Shown piece after piece: positions 47,021 through 60,478 of a stretch of 64,000 nucleotides of DNA (position 1 is the stretch's first letter; the number at the start of each line of letters is the position of its first letter). The notes beneath the pieces are model-generated. The model worked only from the letters and a program-made list of their open reading frames with translations, did no database searches and was not told the DNA's origin. The stretch is from Prunella strophiata. Lineage: Eukaryota; Chordata; Aves; Passeriformes; Prunellidae. The DNA lies in the NCBI GenBank assembly GCA_036583965.1, contig JAZBQD010000026.1:1426001-1490000 (forward strand), in the 5' to 3' direction. Position numbers and translations under genes: made by a program.

Positions 47021-48468
47021 GACTGGAACAAGTGCCTGGAATGCTTTGCTCTGATGGATGTGATTGGGATCTGGCTGTTTACCACAGCAAGGGAGAGAGA
47101 TCATTACCTGAGAACCAGGGGCTTCCCCTGGCCTCCCAAGGGGACACAGTGGCCACTGGCAGGGACAGGCAGGGCAGCCCAAACCTATCTCCCCCTGCTC
47201 CAAACCCCTTCTCCAGTCTGGATCAGTTGTATGCACTCTCTGTATGCTGGTACAAACTCGAGTTATTCCTAATTGAATTATGTGCATTGGGCATTATTAA
47301 TTGATTGCATGTGTTTCTATTTAGCAGTCACAGTGCAAACAGGCCCCCATCTGGCTCCAGGCAGAGATGTGGGGCACACACAGCCTGCTCCATGGGGAAG
47401 GAAGCAGGGCATGGATTGGGCATGGATTGGGCATGGATTGGGCATGGCCACGCTCCCACAGACTCCCCTCAAAGGGCTTTTTTGTGGGATTTTACCAACA
47501 AAATGCCAGCTTCAGTTTTGGAGAGGATCAAAACAAACTGGAACTTTTACAAAAGCCCTAGTGGGAAACCACAGTTTGGAATCCTGTTTGTAAAAAGCAA
47601 TTTTTTATTAAGTAACCTCTTCAGTTCACTGACAGAGTCTGCCAGACACACAGAGGTTCCTCCCAGCCCTCTCCAGTCCATCCTGCCTTTGGGAAGGCAG
47701 GAAAACAGGCAAATCCTGGATCTGCCTCCTTCCAAAACATCTCCTTCAAGATGGTTTGCATGTTGTTTACTATTCCTTCTCCTGTCACCCCCGCCTGACT
47801 GACAAGACTCCTCATGCCTCAACCCATTTGATTTGCTAATATCTCTCAACTTTTTCCATTTGCAAACCTCCCACCTCTGCTTTAATGAACCCAAGGAGTC
47901 TGTTGCCAAGGAACACTCTCTGTTGCCATGCCCTCTGCTTCAGAGGTGAAAATTAGCAGCCTGCAGACAAATTAAACTCTTTGGGTGATGAGGAAAGCAC
48001 CCCAGTTCAGATCCCCAAGCCCAGTAAAATCTCTCCAGCATCCAAGTCTTCTTTCTATCCATCTGTCACTAGCACTGCCCTAGTTCTGCTTATTTAGGGA
48101 AAATCCTATGGAGATTAAAAAAAGGAATAAAACTAAATTTGAAACTGAAAGGGCTTTACAAGCAGCACAATGCTCATATATAAATTCATTTCATTTGTCT
48201 ACTAAGAGATCTGCAGCCAAAAAAGATAGATTTTTTTTTTAGAGCTTAGTATTGCTGTTTGTGAGAAGATTGACAGGGAAACAATAAATGCTGCCCTGGG
48301 TCGTGCATTTTAAGGTCACAAGGGACTGGCAAACCCATAAACCCTGAGGCTGTGCTCCTCCCTGGTGCCTGGAGGGACAATTCCATGCAGGAGCCTGGGA
48401 TGGAGCCTTCAGGGAACTCAGCATGGCCCTGTCTCATGGCCTGGGGGCTCTCAGAGCCCTGAACTCTT
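47021..48468. other. Single-copy non-coding sequence
   Basis: No gene is supported. An 11-bp CATGGATTGGG repeat lies at 47409-47447. Confidence 0.5.
47409..47447. repeat. 11-bp tandem repeat, ~3.5 copies
   Basis: CATGGATTGGG units are perfect apart from the last partial copy. Confidence 0.9.
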
Positions 48469-48818
48469 CCCAAACCAACAGCCAGGCTCACACCTGAGCT
48501 CCTGCCTGTCCCAAACCAACAGCCAGGCTCACACCTGAGCTCCTGCCTGTCCCAAACCAACAGCCAGGCTCACACCTGAGCTCCTGCCTGTCCCCAACAG
48601 CCAGGCTCACACCTGAGCTCCTGCCTGTCCCCAACAGCCAGGCTCACACCTGAGCTCCTGCCTGTCCCAAACAGCCAGGCTCACACCTGAGCTCCTGCCT
48701 GTCCCAACAGCCACACACACCTGAGCTGCTGCCTGTCCCAAACCAACAGCCAGACTCACACCTGAGCTCCTGCCTGTCCCAAACCAACAGCCAGGCTCAC
48801 ACCTGAGATCCTGCCTGT
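48469..48818. repeat. 41-bp minisatellite, 9 copies
   Basis: The unit begins CCCAAACCAACAGCCAGGCT and continues CACACCTGAGCTCCTGCCTGT. Copies 4-7 have a shortened start (CCCCAACAGCC, CCCAAACAGCC, CCCAACAGCC), so the period drops to about 35-37 bp there before full-length copies return. Confidence 0.95.
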
Positions 48819-51800
48819 CCCCTCTCCCCCACCCAAAGCCCATGGGATCTCACTGGAGCTGAGTGCCTCTGGAGGAGGCAGCCCAGCCTGGTCCTACACC
48901 CACACACACAAAGCCCTGGAACAGAACTGGTTTTCCTGCCATGGAAAGTGAAGGGGTACAGCAGTGAACTGGCACAGCAGTGAACTGGCACGGCCTGATC
49001 CAGGCACAGCACAGCTCCCACTCAAACCCATGGGATTCCTGCCTCAAAACCAACTTCACAGCTTGGCTCTCCAGCAGCAAAGCACAAGGCAAGGAGGTTG
49101 GTCCCCCAGGACTTCTGATTTCCACCAGGCAGGTGAGGGCTTATCAAGAGCTGGTATTTATGGCACAGTTCATTGGAATGCACAGAGCTATTGGAGGAGC
49201 CTTTCACATTCACTCAGCACTCCTCCTGCTCTGTTATTTAATTCAAGCTGTGACCCCTGGCCCTGGATGCTTCAGCTCAGCTCCCAGCCCTGTTTTCATG
49301 GCCTCAGTCAGTCTGAGTTACCAGGACATGTTGGGAGCCCCAGGGGTGCAGGGAGGGCTCCTGGAGCAGCCCAACCTCAGCTCTCCAAGTGTGGGGTGTC
49401 CAGTGATGGGCACCCAGGACAGTGAGGAGTGTTTTGACTAAATGATGTACATTTAGTCCCTCCATGCCCATTTTCCCAGCGTGCCTAGGTCAGGTCAATC
49501 TCAAGGTTTCTAGTGTCCTCGTGCACATTTCCCTCCCTGCTTCCCCGTGCCTGCCCTCAGCTGTGCCAGCCAGGGCACATCTGGGCAAGACAAACAGGAG
49601 GGGAGAGGAGCAGCTGAGACCACCCCAGCCTCACCAGGAGAACTTCTTGAGCTGGGGCATCATCTGCATGGATGCTCCATCAGCCTAAGGAAACCTCTTT
49701 GCTGAGGCTCTCTATTAACTGGAACTATTCACTTTTAGAGCCAGGAACATTTCCCAAAGAAATGCTCTCTTTCAATACTTCAGGCTGCTAAAACATCATG
49801 AGGCTTCCCTTCTGAGAGAGCCTTGCCTTGAGTCACCCTCTGGAATCCAAAGCAAAGCAAAGGGATTTTCTCTTCCCCTCTCACCATGTGAACCCCCCTG
49901 TTTCACAGCACTGCAGGCTCAGGGCTGTGGCTCTCCAAACCACTCAATGTGCTGCTCTCACACCCAGCTACTTTCCCAGACCCCTCCAAATCCCACAGTC
50001 TCCTCCTCAGACTTCCCACCAGACTCAATCTGCAAAGGAAAGTTTCCATCTTGCCTCACTTTTAATTCACTTTCTGACCTTCCCTTCTTAAAGCTCCCAC
50101 CCTGCTCCCTCCCCCCAGCCCACTACTCCTTGCTGGTGTCCTTTGAAATCGGTACAACTCATGTGCCAGCAGTAACCACTGCCTGGATGCTTCCATTCCA
50201 AAGGAACCAGCTGACTCCTGGGCTTGTTTGACCCAGCAGAGGGAACAGGCCAGGGGCTGCAGGGGTCCGAGGCTGGAAGAAGGGCAGGAAGGGTTTGGTG
50301 TGCTGGGTGCGCTGGGCTGTGGGTAACGCGAGCAGACAGGCACACCCAGCACGGCCAAAGGCTCCCCAGCAAGGCAATGCACAGCAGGGATGCTCGACAC
50401 AAAGTACAGGCTGTAAAACACGGCCAGGGATCACCCAGCAGCTCCCAGAGCGTTTGCAGTCTGAGCTCGTGTGCCAGCCGAGCAGTCAGATCTCAGGAGC
50501 AGTTCTAAAACTACCCCGCAGAAATGAAGGGGTTAAAGCCGGCTCTGGGACTGCCTGGCAAGCCTTGGTGAATTCCTTCATTAAACACATCCCCGCGCGC
50601 AAACCAAGCCATAAATATGTGGCATTCTCTCCCTCTAGTGGCTGGAGGCTTGGAAAACGAAGGGGATGGAACATGACCCTGCAATTTGTGGGAATAAATG
50701 GGATTGTCCCGGGCTGCCTGTCCCCCAGAGCAGCAGGGAGCCAGCCCAGAAAAGGGATCACACCCTTGGCCATGGTCACTCCCCCTCAGCACTGTGAGGG
50801 GCTGAATTTCCCCCTGCTTTCACCAGGAACCCGTGGGTTACTGCACCAGTCACTGCCCTGCCTGTTTGGATGTCCCCACTCCAGGAGGCTGCTCCTTGTT
50901 CATGCCCCACTGCCAGGAACACACAAGAGCTACTCAGAATTGTCACCGTGTCACCCCACAGCAGCCAGGCTGCCAGCTCTGCTCATTCCTTACAACACTC
51001 CCAGCTTGTAGGAAAGCAAGAGACACAAAAGGCACCCAGAGATGCAGGGAGACATCAGTGAGACAAAGCAAGGAGTAACTCGGTATGACACAGGAGGAAA
51101 AGCTCCCCAATAAACTGCTTCTGAAGGATTTTAAAGAAACACCACACCTGAGGTTCCCACATTTGGTGATGTGGTTACTGCAGTTATGGGAGAGCTGGGG
51201 CTTGTGTCCACATAAACCTTCCTCTAAGGACAGCTAGCAGGGTCCAGGACCTTAATGTGCAATAATGAATGCTGTTTTTAGCAGGACAGCATCCTTGGAA
51301 GGAAGACAACAACATCAAAACCAGTTCAACACAGCTCCTTTCCACTAACTGCAATACAGCTCTACCATTTCATGCATTTTAGCTAAAAATCCCAAGGCTC
51401 TCTGTCAATAATGCACCATTACATCACCACAGAATTTGTGTGTGGGTATGAATGTGGATGAATATCCTCAACAACAGCAGAAAGCTTCTTACAAAAGGCC
51501 AGGAAGAAGGGAAGAAAGAGGAGATGGATGCTATCCAAGTGAGGTGGTGGGTTTGATTCAAAGATAACATTTACAAATATTGTCTGCAGTTTTTCCAGGC
51601 TGGCATGGCAGACAGAAACACACCTGAGTCTTTTCAACAGCCTCGAGAAAAGAGGGGGAGTTTGAAGTGGGAAGGTCTCAAGCTTGACACAAACAGGAAA
51701 AAAATTCCAAAAGGAAAATACATCCAGAAGGAAAAAAACCATCCAGAAGGAAAACCTGTTCTGAACTCAGGTGGGAAAGGTTACCAGAGCTTCCCACAAC

Positions 51801-53489
51801 CCCTCTGGCTCTCTGGCCATTGTATCAGGTACTGCTCTCCCACCACCCCAGGAGGATGTGCTGTGACAAGTCTGTAAATCAGATCCCCAGTTTGACCACA
51901 AGCACTCCAGTGTGATTTTTGAAGTGGATGCAAACCAGGATACATCCACCAAAGCAGTGCCTGCACGAACCAGAGAGGCAGGCAGGCATTCAAACCCACA
52001 ATTACACCCAAATCCCATTAAACCACATTTAATCCAAATCCCATTAAACTGTGTCGGCCTTTCCCTGCCTCTCCTTCCCTGCTACTCATGCTCCATGAGT
52101 CAGGATGCCTCTGGTTTTTGCCTTCCCAAACTGTCCTTCACCATTGGTACTTGGATTGGCAGTGGAGCTTGTAATTAGCTCCCAAATGTGCCACCACATC
52201 AGTGCTGACTACAAGGGATTACACAGAGGTAAAGACTTTAAGAGCCTGTGTGATGTGAAGTCTGAACACCATCCATCACCTTCTGGAGTGCTAAATTTAC
52301 CCATATTTTACTATTTTACTTGTCTGCTTAGCTATCTCAGGAGCAGTCTGTGGCAGTCCCTAAAGAAGGCACTTCTCTATCTATATATAATGTGCTTAGC
52401 AATTTTTGCCACTGAAGTTGCACAGATATATTCCACATGGAGCTTTTCATCCTTAGAAACTTCAGCATGGGAAAAATCGACGCTGCTCTGATCTTCCCAG
52501 GTTCTTACAAGGGATGCTGGCAGGCAGGATGAGTGTCCTGATGCCCCCAAGCCTGCAATTCCTGTAAAACTGCCAATTTCAACCACGTCAAGAATATGGC
52601 ATGAGAAGTAAGTGATACAGGCAGCCATTGGAAATTTCCCTGCCTTCCACCTACAAGAATAGATTTTGTGGTTTGCCCTCAATCTGCACAAAATACAGAT
52701 GGATGTACAGTCCCTCAACAAAGAAACTGAGATTTTTTGTGTAAACCAGGTAAGGCTGCAAGATCAGGTGTTGAGATTTTCCCCCAAAAGCTAAAGCTGC
52801 TGGAAACACAAGCAGCTCACGTGGCTAAAGACAATCCCTGAGACTCCTTCAAGTCTCAGCTGTGAAAAAACCAAGCCAGAATGCAAGAGGTGCTGAGATA
52901 AATGATGGGAGCATGGCCCTTGCCTGCTTGCACTCTGCCAGATGGGCCCTATAATGGCATTTGAAATCCATGAAAAGCACAACACGAGCTGTGCCCGAGG
53001 CTGGAAATGCAGCAGCAAATTCCCCTGCCTGGTGCTGATCCAAGCACTCCACTGCCATCTCCCACCTGCATCTGCTGGGGTGGGGTTATTTTGGAAGGGA
53101 GTGGGTTTGAAATGTTGCTAAAACACCATTTTTTCTTAACTAAGCCATGTTGTGAGAAGATAAAAATAGCCTGTTGGGGAGAGCAGACTAACTGTGGAGG
53201 CATCCCAAAAATATCCTGTGTGAAGGGAAAGGTGTGAATGCATGTTCTTAAAAAGGAATGTGTGGCTTATGCTTTACTCTGCTTCCACTACACAGCCATA
53301 TGTTGGCTGCTGGGTTCTATTAAAAACCTCAGTTTTTTATATTAATATCCCACTTGGTGTCTGGCTGAGCACAACTTTGGGTTCTGAAATCCTTGATGCT
53401 GGTACCTGCAATTTAAAGGAATGCTCAGGTGTCAGCTCTGCCAGAAAGGGAATGTGATGGAGTCTCCTGCATTGAGAACACACTGATCC
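48819..53489. other. Single-copy non-coding sequence
   Basis: No exon or transposon is recognised. Open frames are short and overlap on both strands. A 15-bp local duplication (GCAGTGAACTGGCAC) lies near 48959-48990. Confidence 0.5.
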
Positions 53490-53954
53490 TGATGCCTCAG
53501 GTTTGAGATTTTCTGTTTTTCAGATTCTGTGCTGCTTTAGTCTGTGGGTCTGGGCTTCATAGCAGGGGATGGTGAGCTCTCTGCACAGAGCAGGGAGACA
53601 AAACAATTCCTGCTCCAGCTGGGGACCAAGGACAAATGATCCAAATCTCAGGCCCAAAACCATAAACAACAGTAGACCAAAGAGAGAAAAACAAGCAGGA
53701 TGGGACTGCATGGGCTAAAGCTGGAATGGGACAATGAACTCCAAGGTTGCAAATGGAGCAGAAACTGATCAAAGTGACAGACCCTGTGACTGATGGGGCA
53801 TTTTGTGCCCATTTTGGTTCATCTTGGGTGCAGCCCTGGCTGGGCTCTTGTGCTGCCCAAGGTGGATCCATGGAGGAGATCCTTTTAATAAATCCCTGCT
53901 TTATTCTTTAGCTCTGTCCAGCCTCTGTTCTAGGGCAGCCTTCTCAAGGCATCA
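53490..53954 (+). mobile_element. Solo LTR of the same family as 32150-32575 (copy B)
   Basis: It runs from TGATGCCT to AGGCATCA, with ATCC immediately outside both ends, a likely 4-bp target-site duplication. AATAAA lies near the 3' side (CTTTTAATAAATCCCTGC). It is about 40 bp longer than copy A, mainly through CATCTTGGGTGCAGCCCTGG and adjoining bases before GCCCAAGGTGGATC. The octamer of copy A is altered here. No internal retroviral genes are attached. Confidence 0.88.
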
Positions 53955-56900
53955 ATCCCCATGCAGTTCATGGAGAGGAAGGAGGGAGGGCTTCCCTGTG
54001 CCTCCAAATGACTCTAACCCCTCATTAATACATGAGAATTGTTGTCATAAAGGCACAGAAACTCATACAGAACTTCCAGCTGGCCCTGCACACCTCACAT
54101 GCAGAAACAAGCAAGCCTGGATTTGATATTTAGGCTCAACCCTTGTGGCCTGCTATTGTTGTTCCATTCCCCAGCCACATTCTTCCCTTCCTTACTTGAT
54201 GCTCAGCCCTCTGTTCCTGGTGATACATAAACTTCCCAGAATATTTTGGACTTAATGGCTACAAAAAACCAAATGCATGGAGGGGGAAATGGCTCATTAT
54301 GAGCTCTCCCCCCAGAATGAGTTTTCTTTTTCTTTTTCTGTTCTCCCCTTCCCTTCACTTTTCTGTATTTCAGTGTTATTTTTTAACACCATTAACAGCT
54401 CTGCTCCCCCAGCCCTGATGGGGCCAACCCCTGGGACACCCCAGGAGTTCCTCTGCCCCCATTAACTCTGAGCCCACACAACCCAGCCCAGGCACAGAGG
54501 GGTGAGCTTTAGTGCTCTTCAAGCATTCACTTCTTTGTAATAATTTTAATGTTCAATCCTGTAAGAGATTGTGCACTCCAGTCATTTTTCCACTCGTTTG
54601 CAGGAATTACAATATCCCCTTTCTCTTTCACTGAAACAGAGCTGGCTGTTGAGGGCTGCCATTCATGGCAGCCCACAGAAAACCCTACAATAGATTAAGC
54701 CCCAAAGTAAAGAGCACTCAACATCCATGTGCCCCAGCCAGCACAGAGCTGATCACTAAATTGTGGCTTTTGCACAAAACACTCACTCATATTAAAGCTG
54801 CCTTGGTTGTGGAGGGTTTATTTTGTTTAATTTTTTTAATGAGCTTTCTGAAGAAAATTTTCACACCTGAAAGCAAAGTGTGGAGACTTGATTACAGTTC
54901 AGAGCCTTTAAACTTTTCTTATTTTTCTATTTGAGCTTTCACCCTCAAAAAGAAGGGAGAAGAAACTTCCAGATAGCAGAATGAAAACAAAAATTCCTTG
55001 TAAATCTGGCTTTCTGACCAAAAACCACAATGGAAAATGTTCAAACAGCCCTTAAGGAAACCATTCAGCAAAAGCCTGGATGTTCCACTGGCCTGTCCCT
55101 GCAGTGTTAATGATGAATAAAGAGGAGAAAATGGGCAGATGTCTCCTTGGACACTGTGGTGTGCCACTGCCTCCAGCAGGAGTTTTACATTTGGATTTAT
55201 TGCAACCCCCAAATGCTGCATTGCTCACCAGTGGCTCTTGGTTCAGCAATCCAGGATGGCAGTGGTGCCAGCAGGGACATTCCCTAGGGAATACCTCCAG
55301 CAGGACTCCCAAATGCCTGGCAGTGCAGTGCCAGATGCTCGTGGGTTTCTGACCCACCAGGGTACCTGCAAAGCTCCCAGAGGATCAGGGACTGGAAGCT
55401 GCTCTGAGCACCCTGGCAGGAACAACAGGGCCATTCATCCTTGATCAAATTCCCATTTCTTTTTTTGCCCACCTGCTTTATTTGTTCCCTGAAGGAGGTT
55501 AGTGCTTTCTGGAGTTCAGGAGGATTACTGAACCCTGCAAACTCAGGGTATGTGAAGCTTGCTGGGAAAGCACCTCTGCTATATTCATGCAGTCCACTGG
55601 AACACAGGCTGGCAGCACATTAAATTGCTTCTCCCACTGAGTCTGCTAATTGTCTGTGCTTTTAAAGTTACCAGTGAATTCAGAGTTGGCTAGAGATGCT
55701 AATTTAATCACCCACCAGACTACAAAGGAGGTACCTGGGTAAAGCACCCCACCATCCCACTTGCACCTCACTGCCTCAGGGCGGGGAGACCAACCCCACA
55801 TCAACAGCAAAGTCCAGCCAGGCCATTACCTCACTCCTGCCACTGCCATTATGACCCAAACATGGCATGGGGGGAGCCACCCAGCCCTCCTGAGGGCAAA
55901 CCCTCAACAGGGAACTGAGAAAGGCACCTGCTAGTGCTGCCTGGACATGCAGAGTGTAGCCCTCAGAGCACCCCCAGTCCAATTGGGCACAGATTGTTGG
56001 CATGGGGCAATCTGCACCAGGGGCACATCAAAGTGAGGCTGCCATCTGGCACCCACCTGTGGCAACCCCCATGAGGGTTCCCACAACAATAAACCACTTG
56101 CTCTTTACCCTTTAGAAGCATTTTTCCTTCAGCAATGTGGAGACCAGCACAGCCCCACCCCCCTCCTTGACTCAGCCCCGTGACAACCCGCTGGGAGCGC
56201 AGTCCGTGGGCACAGTGGGAAGAGCTGACTGTGAATCCTCACCAGAGATCTGCTCTCTTCCCAAGGATCAGCATTAGGAACCTTCAATGTTCAAACTCCA
56301 GGCTTGAAAACCACGTCCCACAATCAAAAACTCGAGCCAAGCTTTGGGAATCCCAAGCATCACGGGGCTCTCAGTGACTCTCCCATCTCTTGTCTCTGGA
56401 GCGCTCTGTCAGAGCTGAGAGATGCCTTTAACAAGGCAATCCCAACAAAGCAACAAATCCTTCTCCTTCAACGAGGCTCTTGCGATATTCCCAGATGTGC
56501 ATTCATGTGCTTTGGAAATCCCGCGGAACGATGACAGAAATGTTAGAAAGATTCATTAAAACTGATATGGGGGGAGGGAGAAAAAGCTCTCTTGTCCATG
56601 ACAGCTCTTCTGAATGGTCTCGAGATGAGAAAATGAAACAGCAGGAACAAAATACTCAAAGCAGCATCCTCCAGGCTCAAAAAAAAGGGAGCATAAAACA
56701 AACAAGTGGATTGAGACCTTAAGGTCTCCAACCTCAGAAGTTCTGTAATTTTATATTCTGCTGATTCTATCCACCACCTGTGCACCCTCCGATTCCAAAA
56801 AACCCAGGCACTGATACATCCTGCAGAGAAAGGAAAGCAGGGTAACAAAGAATTTCTGCAGCATTCCCTGCCAGTCACATCTTTCTCTGCCACACCGGAG

Positions 56901-59386
56901 CAAGTCAACACCTTTTTTTTTTTTTATATCAAATAATAATCCAACCCACATGGCAGAAAATTCAATGACACATAAACATGAAAGCAATAACGTGCTTTCC
57001 AACTTCCTTTTGCCCTCTCTTTTTTGCATTTCTTAGGTCTGGTTATTGATTGAGCCCATCTCTCTGTGCTCACTGCCTGAAATCACACTGGCAGCTCCTC
57101 AGCAAAGCCACGGCGGCATTTTCCAACAGCCATGTAGCCAGATGGCTTTGGTATTCACGGAGTATGGGAACAAATCATACAAAGCAGACTTCAAAGTATT
57201 CAACACTAAAATCCAGCAGGAGGCTTTAGAGTGGGGGTTTGGGGCCTGGGTGGTAAATGTAACACAAAAGCTGACAATACACGTCAATTAGTGCTAGTGC
57301 TGCAATTGCCAACATTCAAGAGAAGCGGTGCCCAGCACAAGTGCAAGGAAATAATTAGCATTTACTATTTCATCAAACGTGAATTTTTAAACTGATTGCA
57401 GGGCATTTTTTTTTTTTTTTTTTGTTTTTTCATATTATTAGTAGTTGTAATATTTAGCGGGTTTTACAGAGTTCCTGAGAATGGATTCCAGTGCCTCCAG
57501 GTGGCTCTGCTTGCCAACTGCTCACCAAGGGATCAAAACACCCCACAGGGTGGTTTTTCAAGGGCCGCTATCGGGAGCTGTTTAATAAAACTCTGCTCCG
57601 GACGGCAACTCATGATTCATTAGGAGGAGAAGCCAGCCCTTCACCTGAGCTCACACACCCCTGGGAGAAAACCAGCCTTTCCAGGCAGCAAGAGGATGGC
57701 TCTGTTCCCACCACCTGCCTTGGTTTGTGCCTCAGCACACAGGGGGGCTCCCTGAATACTCCCTGAGAATCCCAGCACTGGGCCATGGGACACATCCTGA
57801 TGGAGCACACGGCCAGCCCAGGGGCAGGAGCTGGCCGGCATTGCGGCTGCTCCAGTCCTCAGCCAGCCCCCCCTCTGACACCCAGGGCAGCCCCAAGTCA
57901 TAGCCAGCAGCTTCTGGGGAAGGCAAGTCCCACCGCCAGCCCATGCTTCCTTCCTCAGCCCCAGGACAAACACATACCCCCTTCCACCACAGGTCCTTCC
58001 AGATCCCCCAGGAGCCAGAGGGATGCAAAAGAAGTACTGTCTCACTCCCCTCTCGCCCCAGGCAACATCACAGGCCTTTGGAGCACAGCAGAGCTCATTT
58101 GACCTGGGTCTGGCTGACAAAAAGGCTTTTCTAACTGTCCGTGCCAAAGCAGCAGGAGCACACACACCTGCCAGGCCCCACCCAGAGCCTGGGGGGCAGG
58201 GAGAAGGAGCAGGAAGCAGGATCAATCCCTTCCCCTGCAGGCAGACCTGGTGTGTCACTCAGGGAAACAAACCCCAACCTCTGCAACCCATTCCCCCTCT
58301 TGCGTCCCTTGTCTCTGATCTGCCCTTCCGCCCTCCCCAACCCACCCCAGCATGGGGAATGATGAGACAGGACAAGCTGGCAAATCCGGCATATAACACC
58401 CTGCCAAAACTCTGACTGTTGCACCAGCCTGGACACTGAAAGCATTCCGGCGCTGCTGCTGTGACAGCAGAAACGAAGCCAGGCCTGTTCCATGGCTCTC
58501 GTGACCCAGCTGGGGCGCCATGGCAAGAAACTTGCCTTTCAAAACAGCATTGCAGGATTAAACACAGAGCTCACAATTCCATCCTTCTCGTGCTGCCTCT
58601 TCCACAAGCACAGATCATGGCTCCCCCACACCAAGGGCTGGTGATGCAAGAGCTTGTGAGGGTTTTCAGAAGCCAGCCAGGCAGTTACCTGGAAACAGGA
58701 CATGCAATCGGATTCTTGTTTTCCAGCTTCCAAAGAAAGAATAGATGGGGGAGCTCATATTAGCTCTTCCAGGCAATAGTTAGGTGGCGAAAAAGAGAAC
58801 AAAGGTGATAAAACAGCCAGTCTGCTGCAGGCTGCAAGTAGGGTGTATTCTCCAAGCCTGTCGGCTGTGGCTTGAAGAGCCTCAGCTGCCACTTCTGGAG
58901 GGCTGGGCAGAGCACTTGGGTCAGCCTGTGCACCCAGGGGCAGAGGGGGACAGGCAGGATGACATCAGCCAAAGCTGATGCACTGCTGGGTTTTGGGCCT
59001 CTCCAAAATTAATAAGGAAGGAGAAGCCCTGCCAGCTCAAGTGGCTCTTCCTAACTCACCTCCCCCTGAACCACACATCACTCTGCAGGCCCTGGGGAGC
59101 AATGGGGTGAAACTACTCTCCTGCATTCCTCCCTCACGCAAACCCCCAGAGGGTTCAGGAACTGAAGGTTGCATTGCAGATTTCCTGCTGCCCAAAGAGA
59201 ACAAGTGTGTTTTGAGACCCAAAGCCCAGCAGCCCACACAGCAGCAGTGGCCGACCCTGAGCTCCAGTGTCATCTCTGTCATACCCTGTGGTGTTTTGGC
59301 TCCTGCCATCCCCTTTGTCCCTCATTTCCTGCCCCCACACAGAGCCCTGAACAGGGACCCCGGTGAAATTCCTGCCAATACCCCCT
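53955..59386. other. Single-copy non-coding sequence
   Basis: No gene is supported. T-runs occur at 56912-56923 and 57406-57423. GC-richer frames at 57641-58258 (minus) carry no domain. AT-rich stretches at 56400-56750 and 57030-57330 are non-repetitive and could be conserved elements, but nothing specific can be shown. Confidence 0.45.
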
Positions 59387-59450
59387 TTTCTTTAATTTTT
59401 AAACCATTTTCTTTAATTTTTAAACTACAACCCATTTCTTTAATTTTTAA
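59387..59450. repeat. TTTCTTTAATTTTTAAAC tandem repeat, 3 copies
   Basis: Three imperfect units differ in the short spacer (CA, TACAACCCA). Confidence 0.9.
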
Positions 59451-59589
59451 ACAATAATCACCTGATGGTTCATGTTCACTCTTGGTTCACCTGGCCGGAG
59501 AGGGGAAAGACCCAACTCCAGAACAAGTGGAAATGAGTGGTCAACTCCTGCTCTCGCAAAAAGCCCTTGCTCCAACTATGTAGAGCCTC

Positions 59590-59930
59590 AAAAACCACAG
59601 TTAAATTTTCCTCCTGGATGTTTCAATTTTCCGAAGCTGGGGTAAATAATGGAACTGCATAATTGCAAATTTGGTTCCATTTTCATGACTGCATTCTGCT
59701 TTCTTGGGCTGCCACCAGTCTGGCTTTAATGCTTTGCAAATTACACAGAAATAGTCATAAGTGTACTGAAGTACTAAAGGAAACTTTATTTCCCTTTCCC
59801 TCTTTCTCAGAACCAAGTTGACTTGATGAACATGGAGCTTTTTCTCTAACCTGCATGAATTCCATGAAGGTTGTGCCTTAATTAATCCCATCTTGAATGT
59901 GCCTTGCTTGGATGACGAATAGTACAGGAA
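59590..59930. promoter_or_regulatory. AT-rich enhancer-like block with FOX-, POU- and homeodomain-type motifs
   Basis: GGGTAAATAATGG (forkhead-like), GCATAATTGCAAATTTGG and GCTTTGCAAATTACAC (octamer-like), and GCCTTAATTAATCCC (paired TAAT) occur within about 300 bp of non-repetitive sequence. The density suggests a conserved regulatory element. Conservation data would be required. Confidence 0.25.
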
Positions 59931-60213
59931 TTTAGGAGTGGTGCTTTGGTTTTATATCAGCTTAAAAAAAACCGGGAGCTAGAGGAAATGGAAAATGAAA
60001 GACCACTAGACACAAAGAAGTTTTCCAGGAACCACATGAGAGAGTGTGGGAAATTGCTGTTTGTGGCAAGGGATGGAGTTACGATGACAAAAACAGTCCA
60101 TGAACCAGAGGACATGCACAGGGTTACAGGGAGGATCTGGGGATCCCATTAGATGGGAGGTGTGCTCTTGGCTTGGCATCCAGGCAGGATCTGGCCCCTT
60201 GTCTGCAGAGCCC

Positions 60214-60478
60214 AGCTCCATCCTATATCCATGGCCATATCCTATATCCATGGCCCTGCTCCATCCTATATCCATGGCCATATCCTATATCCATGGCCAT
60301 ATCCTATACCCATGGCTATATCCTATATCCATGGCCATATCCTATATCCATGGCCCTGTTCTCTCCTATACCCATGGCCATATCCTATATCCATGGCCAT
60401 ATCCCATATCCATGGCCCTGTTCTCTCCTATATCCATGGCCATATCCTATATTCATGGCCATATCCTATATCCATGGC
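60214..60478. repeat. 18-bp minisatellite built on CCATATCCTATATCCATGG
   Basis: About 14 copies of CATATCCTATATCCATGG, with interspersed variants in which CATAT is replaced by CCTGCTCCAT or CCTGTTCTCT (about 21 bp). Each unit contains palindromic CCATGG. Frames read as tyrosine/proline/tryptophan/isoleucine/histidine repeats and are not coding. Confidence 0.95.
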
